This document shows positions 6,614-6,661 of a DNA stretch of 6,661 nucleotides, in pieces. Positions within the stretch are counted from its first letter, which is position 1. The number at the start of each line of letters is the position of its first letter. The translations under genes and the position numbers were made by a program. This stretch comes from an uncultured Spirochaetia bacterium (GTDB taxonomy: Bacteria > Spirochaetota > UBA6919): assembly GCA_913053665.1 (NCBI GenBank), contig CAJXGR010000181.1, positions 1 through 6,661 of the forward strand, in the 5' to 3' direction. Below the pieces are notes generated by a model. It was not told the origin of the DNA. It saw only the letters and a list, made by a program, of their open reading frames with translations, and made no database searches.

Positions 6614-6658
6614 AATTGCTTGTAGGGGTAGGTTTAAAACCTACCCCTACAAGCAATT
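6614..6658. repeat. perfect 45-bp palindrome (REP/MITE-like intergenic element)
   Basis: Two 22-bp arms, 6614-6635 and 6637-6658, are exact reverse complements around the single A at 6636. The arm core reads TTGTAGGGGTAGGTTT and is mirrored as AAACCTACCCCTACAA. The DNA could form a cruciform and the RNA an extremely strong hairpin. No coding frame is apparent. From memory, palindromes built on GTAGGGG...CCCCTAC occur as dispersed intergenic repeats in many bacterial genomes; I cannot confirm copy number here. It has no trailing T tract, so terminator activity would depend on the stem alone. The palindrome ends 3 nt before the window end, so a larger element may continue beyond it. Confidence 0.85.
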
Positions 6659-6661
6659 GGA

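Overview
This 6.66 kb stretch of ordinary bacterial chromosome carries six complete protein genes and the first codons of a seventh. The content suggests a motile, Gram-negative (diderm) bacterium with moderately AT-rich DNA. The clues are dTDP-rhamnose genes for a surface glycan, a transmembrane chemoreceptor, and an ABC ATPase of the MlaF (outer-membrane lipid transport) type. A spirochaete or another non-proteobacterial diderm would fit the protein style, but that is a weak inference. No phage, plasmid, CRISPR, tRNA or rRNA gene was seen.

Layout. Positions 1-1948 hold a tight minus-strand operon, transcribed rfbD, rfbB, then rfbC (cut by the window edge), which makes dTDP-L-rhamnose. A 195-bp divergent spacer (1949-2143) holds a good promoter for rfbD and a small inverted repeat in the leader of the next gene. 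Positions 2144-4372 (plus) encode a 742-residue methyl-accepting chemotaxis protein with a dCache_3-like sensor. It converges, with only a 23-nt gap, on a minus-strand pair: an ECF-type sigma factor (5180-5788) followed by a MlaF-like ATPase (4396-5166). A very AT-rich spacer separates the sigma gene from the divergent riboflavin synthase gene (5900-6541, plus). After that gene come a small stem-loop and a perfect 45-bp palindrome that reaches almost to the window end.

The functional blocks (glycan precursor, chemotaxis, stress or envelope regulation, riboflavin) look independent. The likely transcription units are rfbD-rfbB-rfbC, the chemoreceptor alone, sigma factor-ATPase, and riboflavin synthase. 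I found no convincing new biological system. The points most worth a second look are the palindrome, the sigma-factor promoter that overlaps its apparent start codons and implies a nearly leaderless mRNA, and the pairing of a sigma factor with a lone MlaF-like ATPase without an anti-sigma gene, permease or MCE gene nearby.
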